Origin: Shewanella algae
GTDB lineage: Bacteria; Pseudomonadota; Gammaproteobacteria; Enterobacterales; Shewanellaceae
DNA: 64,000 bases
Assembly: GCF_009183365.2 (NCBI RefSeq)
Contig: NZ_CP068230.1
Coordinates: 1,641,001 to 1,705,000, forward strand
Direction of reading: 5' to 3'
The translations under genes and the position numbers were made by a program. Positions 50,798 to 58,889 of this stretch are shown one piece after another. Numbering within the stretch: the stretch's first letter is position 1; every line of letters starts with the position of its first letter. Below the pieces are notes generated by a model, which was not told the DNA's origin, made no database searches, and was given only the letters and a program-made list of their open reading frames with translations.

Positions 50798-51322
50798 TTT
50801 CTGCTTTTTGCGATACAGCTTTATCTGATCGGTAATTCTTGGCGCCAGGGCGTTGGGAATGGGGAAACTCAGGCTGTATTGCAGTATTTGCCAGCCTTGT
50901 TCGGTTTTGACAAGCGTGCCTGTGCCCCGTCCAAGCCCATAGGACTGGCTGTCCAGTAGTTCATCGAACACTATCACATCGCCGTGTTGTACAAGGCGGC
51001 GCGAGGAACTTTGGTAAGTCCAGCCCTTGGTGGCACGGGCATACTGCTCAAATTCAACCATATTCCAGTATTCACTGGCATCTGTACCGATAAACCCCGC
51101 ATCGGGGCTGAAGAGGCTAAAGTAGCTGTCCCAGTCGGCATTGGCAGCACTTTGGTGCAGCTTATCCAATACCGAAGCGGCCTGAGCTTGGCTATCATCG
51201 AGCTGGCCGTTTTGCTCCTGGCCGTTTTGATTGCCGGCTTCCGGGCTATTTGCCAAGGCTGAATGGCCGTAAATCGGTAGCAGCAGCGCTGTAGTCAGCA
51301 ACAGAGGCTTAAGGTGCAACAT
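50777..51322 (-). CDS. Exported NTF2/SnoaL-like protein
   Basis: 181 residues with a signal peptide (LKPLLLTTALLLPIYGHSAL, cleavage near ALA-NS), a Gln/Asn-rich linker, then a SnoaL_3/NTF2-like cone domain from about 45: VLDKLHQSAANADWDSYFSL, DAGFIGTDASEYW, GWTYQSSSRRL and GTGTLVKTEQGWQILQYSLS. The domain is a general ligand-binding or small-enzyme fold, here placed in the periplasm; no specific function follows. It is convergent with the HDOD gene and overlaps its end. Confidence 0.82.
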   Translation of the reverse strand: MLHLKPLLLTTALLLPIYGHSALANSPEAGNQNGQEQNGQLDDSQAQAASVLDKLHQSAANADWDSYFSLFSPDAGFIGTDASEYWNMVEFEQYARATKGWTYQSSSRRLVQHGDVIVFDELLDSQSYGLGRGTGTLVKTEQGWQILQYSLSFPIPNALAPRITDQIKLYRKKQKSVPEGN

Positions 51323-51438
51323 AATGTTTCCTCTTATAAATTTTTATTGTCGGCCCCAGCTTAACCCAATTGGGCACAAGATGTGAGCCAAATGGGTTTT
51401 CTGTTTGCAGGCATGTAGTTATCCAGTTGAAAGCTGGC

Positions 51439-52263
51439 CTAGTGCCAACTCAGGGGATCGAGACGATAAAAGCGGCTCAGTTCCTGGTAGAGTGCCGGAT
51501 AATCGGCTCTCATCTGCTGCGGCTGTTCGAAGAACACCTCGCTTATTACGGCAAAGAACTCGGCCGGATTGGTGGCGCCGTAGTAACTGAATAGGCTGGG
51601 CTCACCACTGGCGGCCTGAGCCTGCAGTTTGGCAAACTCTCGGCCAAGTACCTGCGACCACACAGGGTAGGCGTTGAACTCGCCGAGTCTGGGAGCGCCA
51701 TTGGCATCGCCTGCTTCCTGATCCAGTTGATGGGCGAATTCATGGATCACGACATTCCGGCCGTCTGCCGGATCGGCGGCGTCATCCAGGGTATTTTGCC
51801 AGGAAAGGACGACCTTCCCCTGACCCCAGGATTCTCCTGCCAATAACCTTTGGCTGTGCCATTCCAGGCCATTGGCATCCCGCTGCTGCTGGCGAACAAT
51901 AAAGGCCGATGGGTACACCAGAATTTGTCTCAGGTTAGGGTAATAGTCGGTTTGGCGATTGAGTAACAAGAGACAGGCCTGCGCGGCTATGGTCAGGCGG
52001 ATTTCGTCATCTATCTCCAACCCGTCGCAACCGACAAACTGCTTTTCCGCCAGAAACACCTGGATGTGTTTCTTGAGCTGCAGTTGCAAGTCACTGGGCA
52101 GGGAACGGAAATAGGGCATACGTTTTTTCAGGATAGTGCGCCATTCCTTGGGGAAGGGCTTGGCGCGTATCTTGTCTCTGCGTCTGCGATCCCGCCAGGA
52201 TTGGCTGAGGATCCAACCTATGGCGCTGGCGCCGGCGGCAAGGGTGATCAGAATGGCCAGCAT
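51439..52263 (-). CDS. mtfA: MtfA (M90 family) zinc peptidase
   Basis: 274 residues. The zinc motif HEFAH is at 174-178 with a downstream Asp/Glu (QLDQEAGDANG), and the family opening FPKEWRTILKKRMPYFRSLP is clear. The N-terminal ~18 residues are hydrophobic (LAILITLAAGASAIGWILS), suggesting membrane anchoring, which is not typical of E. coli MtfA (265 residues, soluble). In E. coli MtfA binds and inactivates the repressor Mlc and so affects glucose PTS genes; it is also an aminopeptidase. Whether Mlc exists here is unknown. Start ATG 52263. Confidence 0.9.
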   Translation of the reverse strand: MLAILITLAAGASAIGWILSQSWRDRRRRDKIRAKPFPKEWRTILKKRMPYFRSLPSDLQLQLKKHIQVFLAEKQFVGCDGLEIDDEIRLTIAAQACLLLLNRQTDYYPNLRQILVYPSAFIVRQQQRDANGLEWHSQRLLAGESWGQGKVVLSWQNTLDDAADPADGRNVVIHEFAHQLDQEAGDANGAPRLGEFNAYPVWSQVLGREFAKLQAQAASGEPSLFSYYGATNPAEFFAVISEVFFEQPQQMRADYPALYQELSRFYRLDPLSWH

Positions 52264-52347
52264 GATCCGGCTCCATAGCTAAAGCGTCTAATCCGATCTG
52301 TGGGGGCTCAGTGGGAATAACTCAAGCTCGGCGCATGAAAAACAAGC

Positions 52348-52396
52348 AAAAAAAAGCTGACAGCAAAGAGGTTGAAACCTGTTATCGGCTGTCAGC
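52348..52396 (-). terminator. Terminator after the ParA-like operon
   Basis: On the minus strand GCTGACAGC (52396-52388) pairs with GCTGTCAGC (52364-52356) across a 23-nt loop and is followed by an eight-base T-run. It lies 47 bp past the stop of the small partner gene. Confidence 0.6.
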
Positions 52397-52442
52397 AAAG
52401 GGTGGGAGTGTCAAACAGTCCACACATTTCAAGGGAAAGGAA

Positions 52443-52847
52443 TCAGTCCGGCATAAACTTCTGCTCCAACTCGCGGCGCTCTTGCGGTGTCAGGCTGTGA
52501 TGATGCTTGATAAGCAAACGTATCAGGCGTGACTTGGCAATATCACAGTCGCTGGCCATTTCGGCCAGGTGGCTGATGGCCGCTTCACTCAGGGTGAAAG
52601 TTGCCTTGCGAAAAGGTTCGTGGCGGCGTTTGGGTATCAGCTTTTGCTGAGCGGCTTCCAGATGGGTGGAAGCTGTATTGGAATACCGCTGCTCAACCGG
52701 CATAGTTGCCGCCGATTGCTGTGTTTGCCCCATGGCGTAATAGATGGCACCGTCGATAAACTCATCCAGGGATTGCATGGCCAACATACGCTTACGGGCA
52801 TCGACCTCAGATGGCGTAACGTTTTTCTTCAGATCGGCCAGTCCCAT
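52443..52847 (-). CDS. Small partner protein of the ParA-like ATPase
   Basis: 134 residues. It overlaps the 3' end of the ParA-like gene by 41 bp in another frame, implying translational coupling. N-terminal part: MGLADLKKNVTPSEVDARKR and a helix; middle is Gln/Ala/Thr-rich; C-terminal part FTLSEAAISHLAEMASDCDI and AKSRLIRLLIKHHHSLTPQE looks like a ribbon-helix-helix or short HTH-type region (RKATFTLSEAAIS opening strand), which would bind DNA or an own partner. Small DNA-binding partners are usual for ParA-like ATPases. I do not assign a named family. Confidence 0.7.
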   Translation of the reverse strand: MGLADLKKNVTPSEVDARKRMLAMQSLDEFIDGAIYYAMGQTQQSAATMPVEQRYSNTASTHLEAAQQKLIPKRRHEPFRKATFTLSEAAISHLAEMASDCDIAKSRLIRLLIKHHHSLTPQERRELEQKFMPD

Positions 52848-53550
52848 ACTGAGTCCTCATGCTGTTGAGTTGGTTGGTCATCAGGCGGCTGCGGATTTCA
52901 GTGGCATTCTGTGCCTGCAGCATTTCGCAGGCGATGGCACGGATCTCGGCGGCGGCCTTGCCCTTGGGCTCAAATTCAATTACCGAGCGGCCAGACTCTT
53001 CGCTGTCATCATAGATGTTACGGCTGTAGGTAATGGCGTCCAGCACATTGATATCATAGGTTTTGCAGACTTCCTTGGCCTCGAGAATACGGCTGGCCTG
53101 ATTGGGCAGGTTAGGGCACTGGGTGATGACAAAAGAGGCGCGCATCTTGGGGTTTATCATCATGCAGGTAGCGACAATGTCGTCCATATGGCTGACGGTT
53201 TTAAGATCGCGGCGCTTGGGCCTGAGGGGCATAAGTACATGGGAGGCCACTGACATGGTGGCACGCAGCGCCAGGTTGTCCTGGCCGCCGCAATCGACTA
53301 TCACATAATCGTAGTGTTGCTCCAGGCTCAGCAGATCGTTGCGGATTTTGCCATAGAGTTGAACACAGTTGATCCCGGCTAGTTTGCTGTCGTTGTTGCG
53401 GGCCTGGATCCAATCAGAGGTGGTTCGCTGAGGGTCGCAATCCACCATGATCACCGATGCGCCACATTCCACCGTGAGAAAAACGGCAATGTTTTGTGCC
53501 AGGCAGCTCTTGCCGCTGCCCCCCTTTTCACCGCCAACGAGTATGATCAT
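52807..53550 (-). CDS. ParA/MinD-family ATPase, orphan chromosomal copy
   Basis: 247 residues. Deviant Walker A GGEKGGSGKS near the N-terminus (the first Lys being the signature lysine of the ParA/MinD class), Walker A' VIMVDCDPQRTTSDW, Walker B YVIVDCGGQD. Such ATPases dimerise on ATP and position DNA, protein clusters or machinery on the nucleoid or membrane. It is not the chromosome-partition parA (no parB-parS beside it); the partner gene overlaps downstream. Cargo is unknown. ATG 53550. Confidence 0.88.
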   Translation of the reverse strand: MIILVGGEKGGSGKSCLAQNIAVFLTVECGASVIMVDCDPQRTTSDWIQARNNDSKLAGINCVQLYGKIRNDLLSLEQHYDYVIVDCGGQDNLALRATMSVASHVLMPLRPKRRDLKTVSHMDDIVATCMMINPKMRASFVITQCPNLPNQASRILEAKEVCKTYDINVLDAITYSRNIYDDSEESGRSVIEFEPKGKAAAEIRAIACEMLQAQNATEIRSRLMTNQLNSMRTQYGTGRSEEKRYAI

Positions 53551-53700
53551 TGTCTTGCCCTCTGAAAGCCTGTTATTAAGTTATTTGCTCTTTCCCTGAT
53601 GGCTTACAACTTTCCTTGGTTCGGGAGTGTTCCCAACCTGATGTTTGCCGTGTCGCTGCTTTTCTGCACTCCGAAAAGTTGTTGCTGACGGAGGTGAACA

Positions 53701-53817
53701 GTGAACGGTAAAACAAATGTAAAAGCTAAATTGTTCTTGGTCAACTTGATGATTTTTATTGGTTTTTATTGTTTTTGTCGCGTCATGTTTTTGGCGTTGC
53801 CCCTTGGGTTGCCGTAA
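53701..53817 (+). CDS. 38-residue hydrophobic small protein
   Basis: GTG start with GGAGG exactly 6 nt upstream (53690-53694), an ideal ribosome-binding site. The frame runs 38 codons to TAA. A basic N-terminus (NGKTNVKAK) precedes a single membrane-length segment (LFLVNLMIFIGFYCFC, then RVMFLALPLGLP). It sits alone in the gap between the divergent ParA-like and GNAT genes and is below most annotation length limits. Function unknown; a single-helix membrane protein is the natural reading. Confidence 0.5.
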   Translation: MNGKTNVKAKLFLVNLMIFIGFYCFCRVMFLALPLGLP

Positions 53818-54219
53818 TAATGGCAGTGTTGCCGGTGAGGGGAGGTGACGTAGGAAATTATCAATAAAATTATGCTGTTAAAAAAATGTTTCCGCGTCAT
53901 TTATTTGTTAAATCTGCACTGCCACAGGGTAGGTTTCAGCAGAGCTTCTTTTATGACGCAGCAGATACCGTTTGTAGGAATTAAAAATATTTTTATTAGA
54001 CCTAAAAAGTATAAATAAATGTGATCTTTGTCGATTGGTCCATTAATCAGACTCTTGGTGTGCCTTTAAGTCGTTTGGGGTGCCGGCTTTTTTCTGCTCT
54101 ATCTTGTCACCCAGGTTGTTGCAACTGTCATCTGCTTGCCACAGTACTCTGCCATGTTGGCGTATTGGCTGGGGATACCCTGGCGTTTCGACCATCAGTA
54201 TTTATGCAAGGAGGCATTT
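53818..54219. other. AT-rich gap before the GNAT gene
   Basis: About 400 bp. It should hold the GNAT promoter. The frame open from 54136 is an upstream extension of the GNAT gene and not needed; no other feature is supported. Confidence 0.4.
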
Positions 54220-54699
54220 ATGGGCCATGTACTCAACCAGACCAGTCGCTTTGAAGTGATGGAGTATTGTCTGGCAACCCACGAACTCTTGTTGCTCCGG
54301 GACAGGGCAGGACTGCCGGTGCATGGACTGGATGACAGTTGTTTGCCTGCCAAGCCGCTGCTGTCCTTATGTATCAGGGAAAGGTCCGGCGGGGAAAACC
54401 TGCAGCAGGGACAACTGGTGGCCTTGGCTTTGGTGCGTAGCGGCTCAGCAGCTGAACCCAGTCAGGAACAGGAGCACTATCTGTTGCAGGACTTTCTGGT
54501 GTTGCCCGAATTTCGCCATCTTGGACTCGGCAGCTTTTTGTTGGAGGCGGTTATTGAGCGATTATCGCTTCTGGGAGCGCCTAAGCGGCAACTGATGCTG
54601 GAGGTGCTTCCGGGAGACGAAGTCCTGGCGCAGCGCCTGGGGTTTAAGCCAGGCGGCCACAGTGTGCCGGGAAATCTTTGGCTGAGAAGCGTAGGTTGA
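54220..54699 (+). CDS. GNAT-family acetyltransferase
   Basis: 159 residues. AAGGAGG lies 6 nt before ATG 54220, which decides this start over the longer frame. GNAT features: beta-4 strand LLQDFLVLPEFRHLGLGSFL with the acetyl-CoA loop R-x-x-G-x-G variant (RHLGLG), helix VIERLSLLG, and the C-terminal strand LGFKPGGHSV. Substrate unknown. It ends 9 bp before the convergent dehydrogenase gene. Confidence 0.8.
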   Translation: MGHVLNQTSRFEVMEYCLATHELLLLRDRAGLPVHGLDDSCLPAKPLLSLCIRERSGGENLQQGQLVALALVRSGSAAEPSQEQEHYLLQDFLVLPEFRHLGLGSFLLEAVIERLSLLGAPKRQLMLEVLPGDEVLAQRLGFKPGGHSVPGNLWLRSVG

Positions 54700-54708
54700 A
54701 TTGAAAGC

Positions 54709-55776
54709 CTAAATCAGCTGCAGCTCACCCGAGTGCGGTAATCGAGTTATCAAGTCGGCGCCCATGAGTTGCGAGGGCGTATAACTGCCGCCATCATGAT
54801 TATGCTGCAGCAGATAATCCACAACCACCAGCGAGCCAAAAACCGTCAGACTATAACCATTGGCGGTTTTTATCCGCGCTGTGCGCCGCTCCCCTTGCGC
54901 ATTACTGACTTCACCCCAGACAAAGGTCGGCAACTTTGCCCTTGCTGCTCCATCGGGCCCTGTCACCGTCTTGCCTATATGTGCCTTGAGCAGTTTCTGC
55001 AGCCAGCGGAATTTCAACAAGGGTCTGATGTAGTTGGCCCGTTTGGTGTTGGCTATCATCTTGGCCGAGCCCGGGATAAAGACCTCTATGTTGGGGATCC
55101 CTGTGGTGTAGAAAGCGGTTGCCACATCGCCCCAGGGAATTGTCATAGCCGGTTTCTCACCATCGCCGAAATCTATGTTTCTCACCTTATAGGCAAGCGG
55201 CACAGAGATGATTTTACCCTGTTTACGTACCTTGCCGCCCTGGGCCAGGCCTTCAACCGAGGTTTTGGCTGTGCCGGGAGATAAGCCCGAGCGAGAGTCG
55301 AAACCGAGTGATAAGTGGTTGGCATCGGGCAAGGCATTTTTCAGGGCTGCGGCGAGACAGTCTGTGGGGATCACGTCGAAACCGACACCCGGACAGATAA
55401 CAATCCCGGTGTCTTGGGCTTGCTGCTTTAGTGATTGCGCCAGCTCGAACACCGCAATTTCCCCTGTAATATCCAAGTAGTGCACCTTGGCAGCCAAGCA
55501 GGCTTGCATCATGGGCCCAGCCGTTGCCGAAAAAGGCCCGGCGCAGTTGAGTACCAAGCTCATGTCACCTATATGGCGTGGGATATCATCCAAGTCGAAC
55601 ACAGCTGACTCGAGCCGCAACTCCTTGGCCAGTGCCCGGGTCTTTTCACGGTTGCGCCCGGCGAGTACTGGGCGCAATCCTCGATGTGCGGCTTCCCGGG
55701 CGATAAGTTCACCCGTGTAACCGTAGGCACCGTAAATCATCCAGTTTCCCTGCTTGTTTGAACCTGTGTCTGTCAT
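54709..55776 (-). CDS. Saccharopine dehydrogenase-like oxidoreductase
   Basis: 355 residues from ATG 55776 (GGAGCAG upstream on the minus strand); the open frame reaches 55983. N-terminal Rossmann domain WMIYGAYGYTGELIAREAAH with the glycine-rich loop, then LVLNCAGPFSATAGPMMQAC and GVGFDVIPTDCLAAALK, the Sacchrp_dh_NADP signature shared with trans-acting enoyl reductases (YP family). The gene follows the SDR gene on the same strand with 82 bp between, so they probably form an operon under the MerR-type promoter. The substrate is unknown and it need not be lysine metabolism. Confidence 0.85.
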   Translation of the reverse strand: MTDTGSNKQGNWMIYGAYGYTGELIAREAAHRGLRPVLAGRNREKTRALAKELRLESAVFDLDDIPRHIGDMSLVLNCAGPFSATAGPMMQACLAAKVHYLDITGEIAVFELAQSLKQQAQDTGIVICPGVGFDVIPTDCLAAALKNALPDANHLSLGFDSRSGLSPGTAKTSVEGLAQGGKVRKQGKIISVPLAYKVRNIDFGDGEKPAMTIPWGDVATAFYTTGIPNIEVFIPGSAKMIANTKRANYIRPLLKFRWLQKLLKAHIGKTVTGPDGAARAKLPTFVWGEVSNAQGERRTARIKTANGYSLTVFGSLVVVDYLLQHNHDGGSYTPSQLMGADLITRLPHSGELQLI

Positions 55777-55858
55777 GGTTCTGCTCCAAAAAGATTTTGT
55801 AATCAGTTGCTTGTGTCTGGCCATGAGGCAAGGCATTCGGTTGCTGCTTGAGTGACCG

Positions 55859-56818
55859 CTAAGGATTGGCCGCCCGGTGGCTTTGCTCCTGGAAAACTCG
55901 CTCCTGGAATATCTCACGCAATCCCTGTTCGTAGCCGGTGATTTGAAAGTCCGGGAAGCATGCCTTGAATTTATCGGACACAAAGAGATTATCCACCTTA
56001 TAACGCGGCAAGAGTTCGGCGGTATCTTTGAGCTTTTGGTTGAACTTGGCGCCCAGCCACAGCTGCCAGCTTTTGAGCACTTTATACTTGGCCGGAGTGC
56101 CGAAAACCTTTGCCGCCAGAAAGATGAACTCCCGGTAGGTCAAACGGTTATCGTCGCAGGGAAGATGCCAGGTTTGGCCATAGGCATCCGGGGTATTACC
56201 TAGCAGCGCCATCGCCCGGCTGGCATCCGGGGTGTAAATGAGGCTGCGCTTAACCTTGTCATTCAGCAGCACCTTGGCACTTTTGGCCACTATCAGTCTG
56301 TCTATTACGGTGGTGTTGGTAAAGCTCTGGGTTTTACCCGGGCCATAAAATTCAGGCGCGCGGCAGATCATGGCTGTTACCTTTCCCTGTTGCATCGCAT
56401 CCAGCAGCATCTGGGTGATTTGGCCTCTGACTAACCCCTTGGGACCGTTGGGCACAAAAGGTGTATCTTCACTTTGAGGCACTGAGGTTTGCGGGTACAT
56501 ATAAGTGTTATCGAAATACACCAACTTGGCGCCGTGGGCACTGCAGGCGTTGATAACATTCCGCATCATGTCAGGCCATTGCTCAAGCCAAATCTGGGTA
56601 TCCAGAGGTAACCCCGCGGTAAAATAGACAATTTCTGAACCTGCTACCGCCTTCAGTGTTTGCTCAGGATCTCGGAGATCGGCTTGAAATAGCTCATCAC
56701 TGTCATTGACCTTTTGTGGTCTGCGGCTGACCAAGCGTATGGTGTCGGTGAAGTTGCGTTTGAGACTCAAGGCCAGCTCTCTGCCTATCTGCCCATTGGC
56801 ACCCAGTATTGTTTGCAT
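55859..56818 (-). CDS. NAD-dependent epimerase/dehydratase (extended SDR)
   Basis: 319 residues: GANGQIGRELA is the NAD(P)-binding glycine motif (residues 6-12); the region FDNTYMYPQ holds a Tyr-x-x-x type element though the canonical YxxxK is not evident; ICRAPEFYGPG and SLIYTPDASRAMALLGN are extended-SDR motifs. It starts 129 bp downstream of a MerR-type promoter and is followed by the saccharopine-dehydrogenase-like gene; both are probably induced by the MerR regulator encoded just upstream. Substrate unknown. Confidence 0.85.
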   Translation of the reverse strand: MQTILGANGQIGRELALSLKRNFTDTIRLVSRRPQKVNDSDELFQADLRDPEQTLKAVAGSEIVYFTAGLPLDTQIWLEQWPDMMRNVINACSAHGAKLVYFDNTYMYPQTSVPQSEDTPFVPNGPKGLVRGQITQMLLDAMQQGKVTAMICRAPEFYGPGKTQSFTNTTVIDRLIVAKSAKVLLNDKVKRSLIYTPDASRAMALLGNTPDAYGQTWHLPCDDNRLTYREFIFLAAKVFGTPAKYKVLKSWQLWLGAKFNQKLKDTAELLPRYKVDNLFVSDKFKACFPDFQITGYEQGLREIFQERVFQEQSHRAANP

Positions 56819-56946
56819 GACTCAGCTTACCTTTTGTTGTGAGGTTAAGGATAGTGCGAACAAGTCGTGGTCTATTGGGCTCTGGCCCCTGATCGAGAGC
56901 AGGGCTTTTAGCGTCAGTTTAGCCGGGACTTGCTCTTACCCTGACT

Positions 56947-56977
56947 ATCCTAAGGTTAAAGTTAAGTTTAAGGTCAA
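56947..56977 (-). promoter_or_regulatory. MerR-type promoter with 19-bp spacer upstream of the SDR operon
   Basis: On the minus strand: -35 TTGACC (56977-56972), 19-bp spacer, -10 TAGGAT (56952-56947). The spacer holds a dyad TTAAA-N6-TTTAA. A 19-bp instead of 17-bp spacer with a central dyad is the hallmark of promoters that MerR-family regulators twist into an active form. Confidence 0.7.
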
Positions 56978-57076
56978 GAGGGAATCTTTATGATTAACCT
57001 GGCTGCTGGAATCGGCGCGTGGTTTGGCCGCAAGGCTCTGCTGTGTCTGCTGGATATAGCCTGGGGAATGGGAAAA

Positions 57077-57508
57077 TCACTTTTTGTCACTGCTGCGGGG
57101 CAATATCTGCCAACCCAACTGAGACATGACTCTTTTGGCATTGCTGCTGCAGTCCAGGTCATCGGGCTTGGCTTCTATTTCGGCCAGAACCTGCAAGAGT
57201 TTGGCCTTGCTGGCGGCCACTTTGCGTTCAATCTCCTCCAGATCGGCTATCTTCCTGTGCAGAGAGCCAAGCAGTTGCTGGTGGTCCCATTGACCGAGTT
57301 CGCTCGGCAGCAGAGCCTTGAGCTCATCCAGGCTGAAACCGGCTTGTTGGCCTGTGGCTATCATATCCAGAAGTATCACGGCCTCGGGAGGATAGCTGCG
57401 ATAACCATTGGCTTTACGGTTGACGATTTTCAGTAGCCCAATACGTTCATAGAAGCGGATCCGCGAGGGAGCCAGGCCGGTTTTCTGTGCCAGTTCACCA
57501 ATTTTCAT
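57077..57508 (-). CDS. MerR-family transcriptional regulator
   Basis: 143 residues from ATG 57508; the frame reaches 57661 but MKIGELAQKTGLAPSRIRFY is the canonical MerR start. Winged HTH with YERIGLLKIVNRKANGYRSY, then a dimerisation coiled coil (about 75-115) ending QVLAEIEAKP. The C-terminal part has a single Cys (DDLDC), so it is not obviously a metal sensor; it resembles the SoxR/YyaN-type group sensing organic or redox stress. It is directly upstream of, and in line with, the SDR-dehydrogenase pair whose promoter has a MerR-type spacer. Confidence 0.88.
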   Translation of the reverse strand: MKIGELAQKTGLAPSRIRFYERIGLLKIVNRKANGYRSYPPEAVILLDMIATGQQAGFSLDELKALLPSELGQWDHQQLLGSLHRKIADLEEIERKVAASKAKLLQVLAEIEAKPDDLDCSSNAKRVMSQLGWQILPRSSDKK

Positions 57509-57626
57509 CTTTGTTCGTCCAAAATTGATTAATCCTGCTTTCATGAGCTGCGCAGATTGGCAGGCTTTCCACTCAAGTTTACTTTTCCGGAGTATACTGG
57601 CAACTTTAGCCTGAAACGGAGAGAAG

Positions 57627-57842
57627 ATGCAGCCGGAACAGCAGTTGTTGGAAGCCATCAATCAGACCATGCCCTTTGGCAAGTACGCCGGACGCAAGTT
57701 ATTGGAGCTTCCCGAGCCTTATCTGGTGTGGTTTCACTCCAAGGGGTTCCCCGAGGGCAAACTTGGGCAGCAATTGGCGCTTATCTATGAGGTGAAGCTC
57801 AATGGTCTTGAGTCTATGCTGCGGCCCTTGCTACGTCAGTGA
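57627..57842 (+). CDS. DUF3820 small protein
   Basis: 71 residues, DUF3820 family throughout: INQTMPFGKYAGRKLLELPE and YLVWFHSKGFPEGKLGQQLA are the conserved core. The family is sometimes annotated as a quorum-sensing-regulated virulence factor from a Pseudomonas homologue; that role is not shown for this protein. Start ATG 57627 with GGAGA upstream; divergent from the MerR gene. Confidence 0.85.
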   Translation: MQPEQQLLEAINQTMPFGKYAGRKLLELPEPYLVWFHSKGFPEGKLGQQLALIYEVKLNGLESMLRPLLRQ

Positions 57843-57935
57843 AGCTGTCAAAAGTGTGAACCCTATTAGCGATTTATGAAATAACACATGTTTTAATGGC
57901 GCAGTATTTCCAACGACAACAGGAAGCAACAGACA

Positions 57936-58235
57936 ATGGCAAAATTGGCAAAGATCTTGGCGACCGCGGCTTTGGCTCTGGGTATATCTTCAGCCTGGGC
58001 GCAAGGTGCGGTACATGAAGGCACAGTGGTCGACACCATGAACAGTGGCGGTTATACCTATGTGCAGATTAAAGAAGCCGATAAGACATTCTGGGCGGCA
58101 GGCCCTCAGGTAGCGGTGGCCAAGGGTGATAAGGTGCAGGTTACCGAGCAGATGTGGATGACCAACTTCACCAGCAAGACCCTCAACCGGACTTTTGACA
58201 AGCTGATGTTTGTTGGTGAAATCGATAAGAAGTGA
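57936..58235 (+). CDS. NrfJ-like periplasmic protein
   Basis: 99 residues: signal peptide (AKILATAALALGISSAWA-QG), then a small OB-like beta domain HEGTVVDTMNSGGYTYVQI, KTFWAAGPQVAVAKGDKVQV and FTSKTLNRTFDKLMFVG. It matches NrfJ-related proteins of Shewanella and relatives; NrfJ genes are linked to nitrite reductase in some bacteria, but no nrf genes are near here. Periplasmic; function not established. Terminator follows. Confidence 0.8.
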   Translation: MAKLAKILATAALALGISSAWAQGAVHEGTVVDTMNSGGYTYVQIKEADKTFWAAGPQVAVAKGDKVQVTEQMWMTNFTSKTLNRTFDKLMFVGEIDKK

Positions 58236-58253
58236 TTTCATCCACTCTCTGTT

Positions 58254-58282
58254 AAAGTCGCGACTCTGTTCGCGGCTTTTTT
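58254..58282 (+). terminator. Intrinsic terminator after the NrfJ-like gene
   Basis: AAAGTCGCGA pairs with TCGCGGCTTT (one G-T pair) and is followed by a run of T's. Confidence 0.75.
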
Positions 58283-58360
58283 ATTTGCGCTTAAGGGCTT
58301 TGCCTGAGCACAAATGTCGGGCAAAATGCCTGCAATTCAACTGTGTTGGTACCAATTCTC

Positions 58361-58882
58361 ATGTTGCGGGTAGAGGTTTACTCTCATTCTCGTCACAGGC
58401 ACTTGGGGGAGCAGATAGCCAATCTCTACCACAGTGCCGTTACTGCCATAGATGATGTCCGCTATAGCGCGGCTCAGCGTCTGGCTTGGTCGGCGGCGCC
58501 GCGCTCGGGGCGATACTGGCAGCTAAGGCTCAAACGGGCTCAGGCCTGGGTGATGCTCAAGGGCAGCGAGCAAAGTCCTCAATGTGTCGGCTTTGTGTTG
58601 CTGGAAACCACCTTCCGTGAGCGAGGTTACATCGCCTGCCTTTATGTGGCGCCCGATAGCCAGCGTCAGGGTGTTGCCTCATCCTTGCTTGAAGCCGCCA
58701 AGAAGTGGGCACTCACCCAAGGCTATCATCACCTGACAACAGATGCTTCGGCACTGTCCAAACCTGTGTTTGAACGCGCCGGGTTTCGTTTGCATCACAA
58801 AAGCTACCAGGAAAAATCCGGCCAAATGTTCGGCAGCTACTTTATGAAGCTGATACTGCCGCCTTTGGAGCACAAGAGCTAA
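58361..58882 (+). CDS. GNAT-family acetyltransferase (PhnO/YafP-like)
   Basis: 173 residues from ATG 58361; the GTG at 58343 has no better support. GNAT core: GFVLLETTFRERGYIACLYV then APDSQRQGVASSLLEAAKKW with the R/Q-x-x-G-x-G/A acetyl-CoA loop (RQGVAS), and the C-terminal FERAGFRLHHKSYQ. The N-terminal region YHSAVTAIDDVRYSAAQRLA is typical of the YafP-like group. It is followed by a second GNAT gene of similar build 7 bp later. Confidence 0.82.
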   Translation: MLRVEVYSHSRHRHLGEQIANLYHSAVTAIDDVRYSAAQRLAWSAAPRSGRYWQLRLKRAQAWVMLKGSEQSPQCVGFVLLETTFRERGYIACLYVAPDSQRQGVASSLLEAAKKWALTQGYHHLTTDASALSKPVFERAGFRLHHKSYQEKSGQMFGSYFMKLILPPLEHKS

Positions 58883-58889
58883 GCCGCCT

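Noticed and set aside
53551..54219. parS-like site near the ParA-like gene
   Set aside because: No TGTTNCACGTGAAACA-type palindrome or iteron array could be found in the gap.
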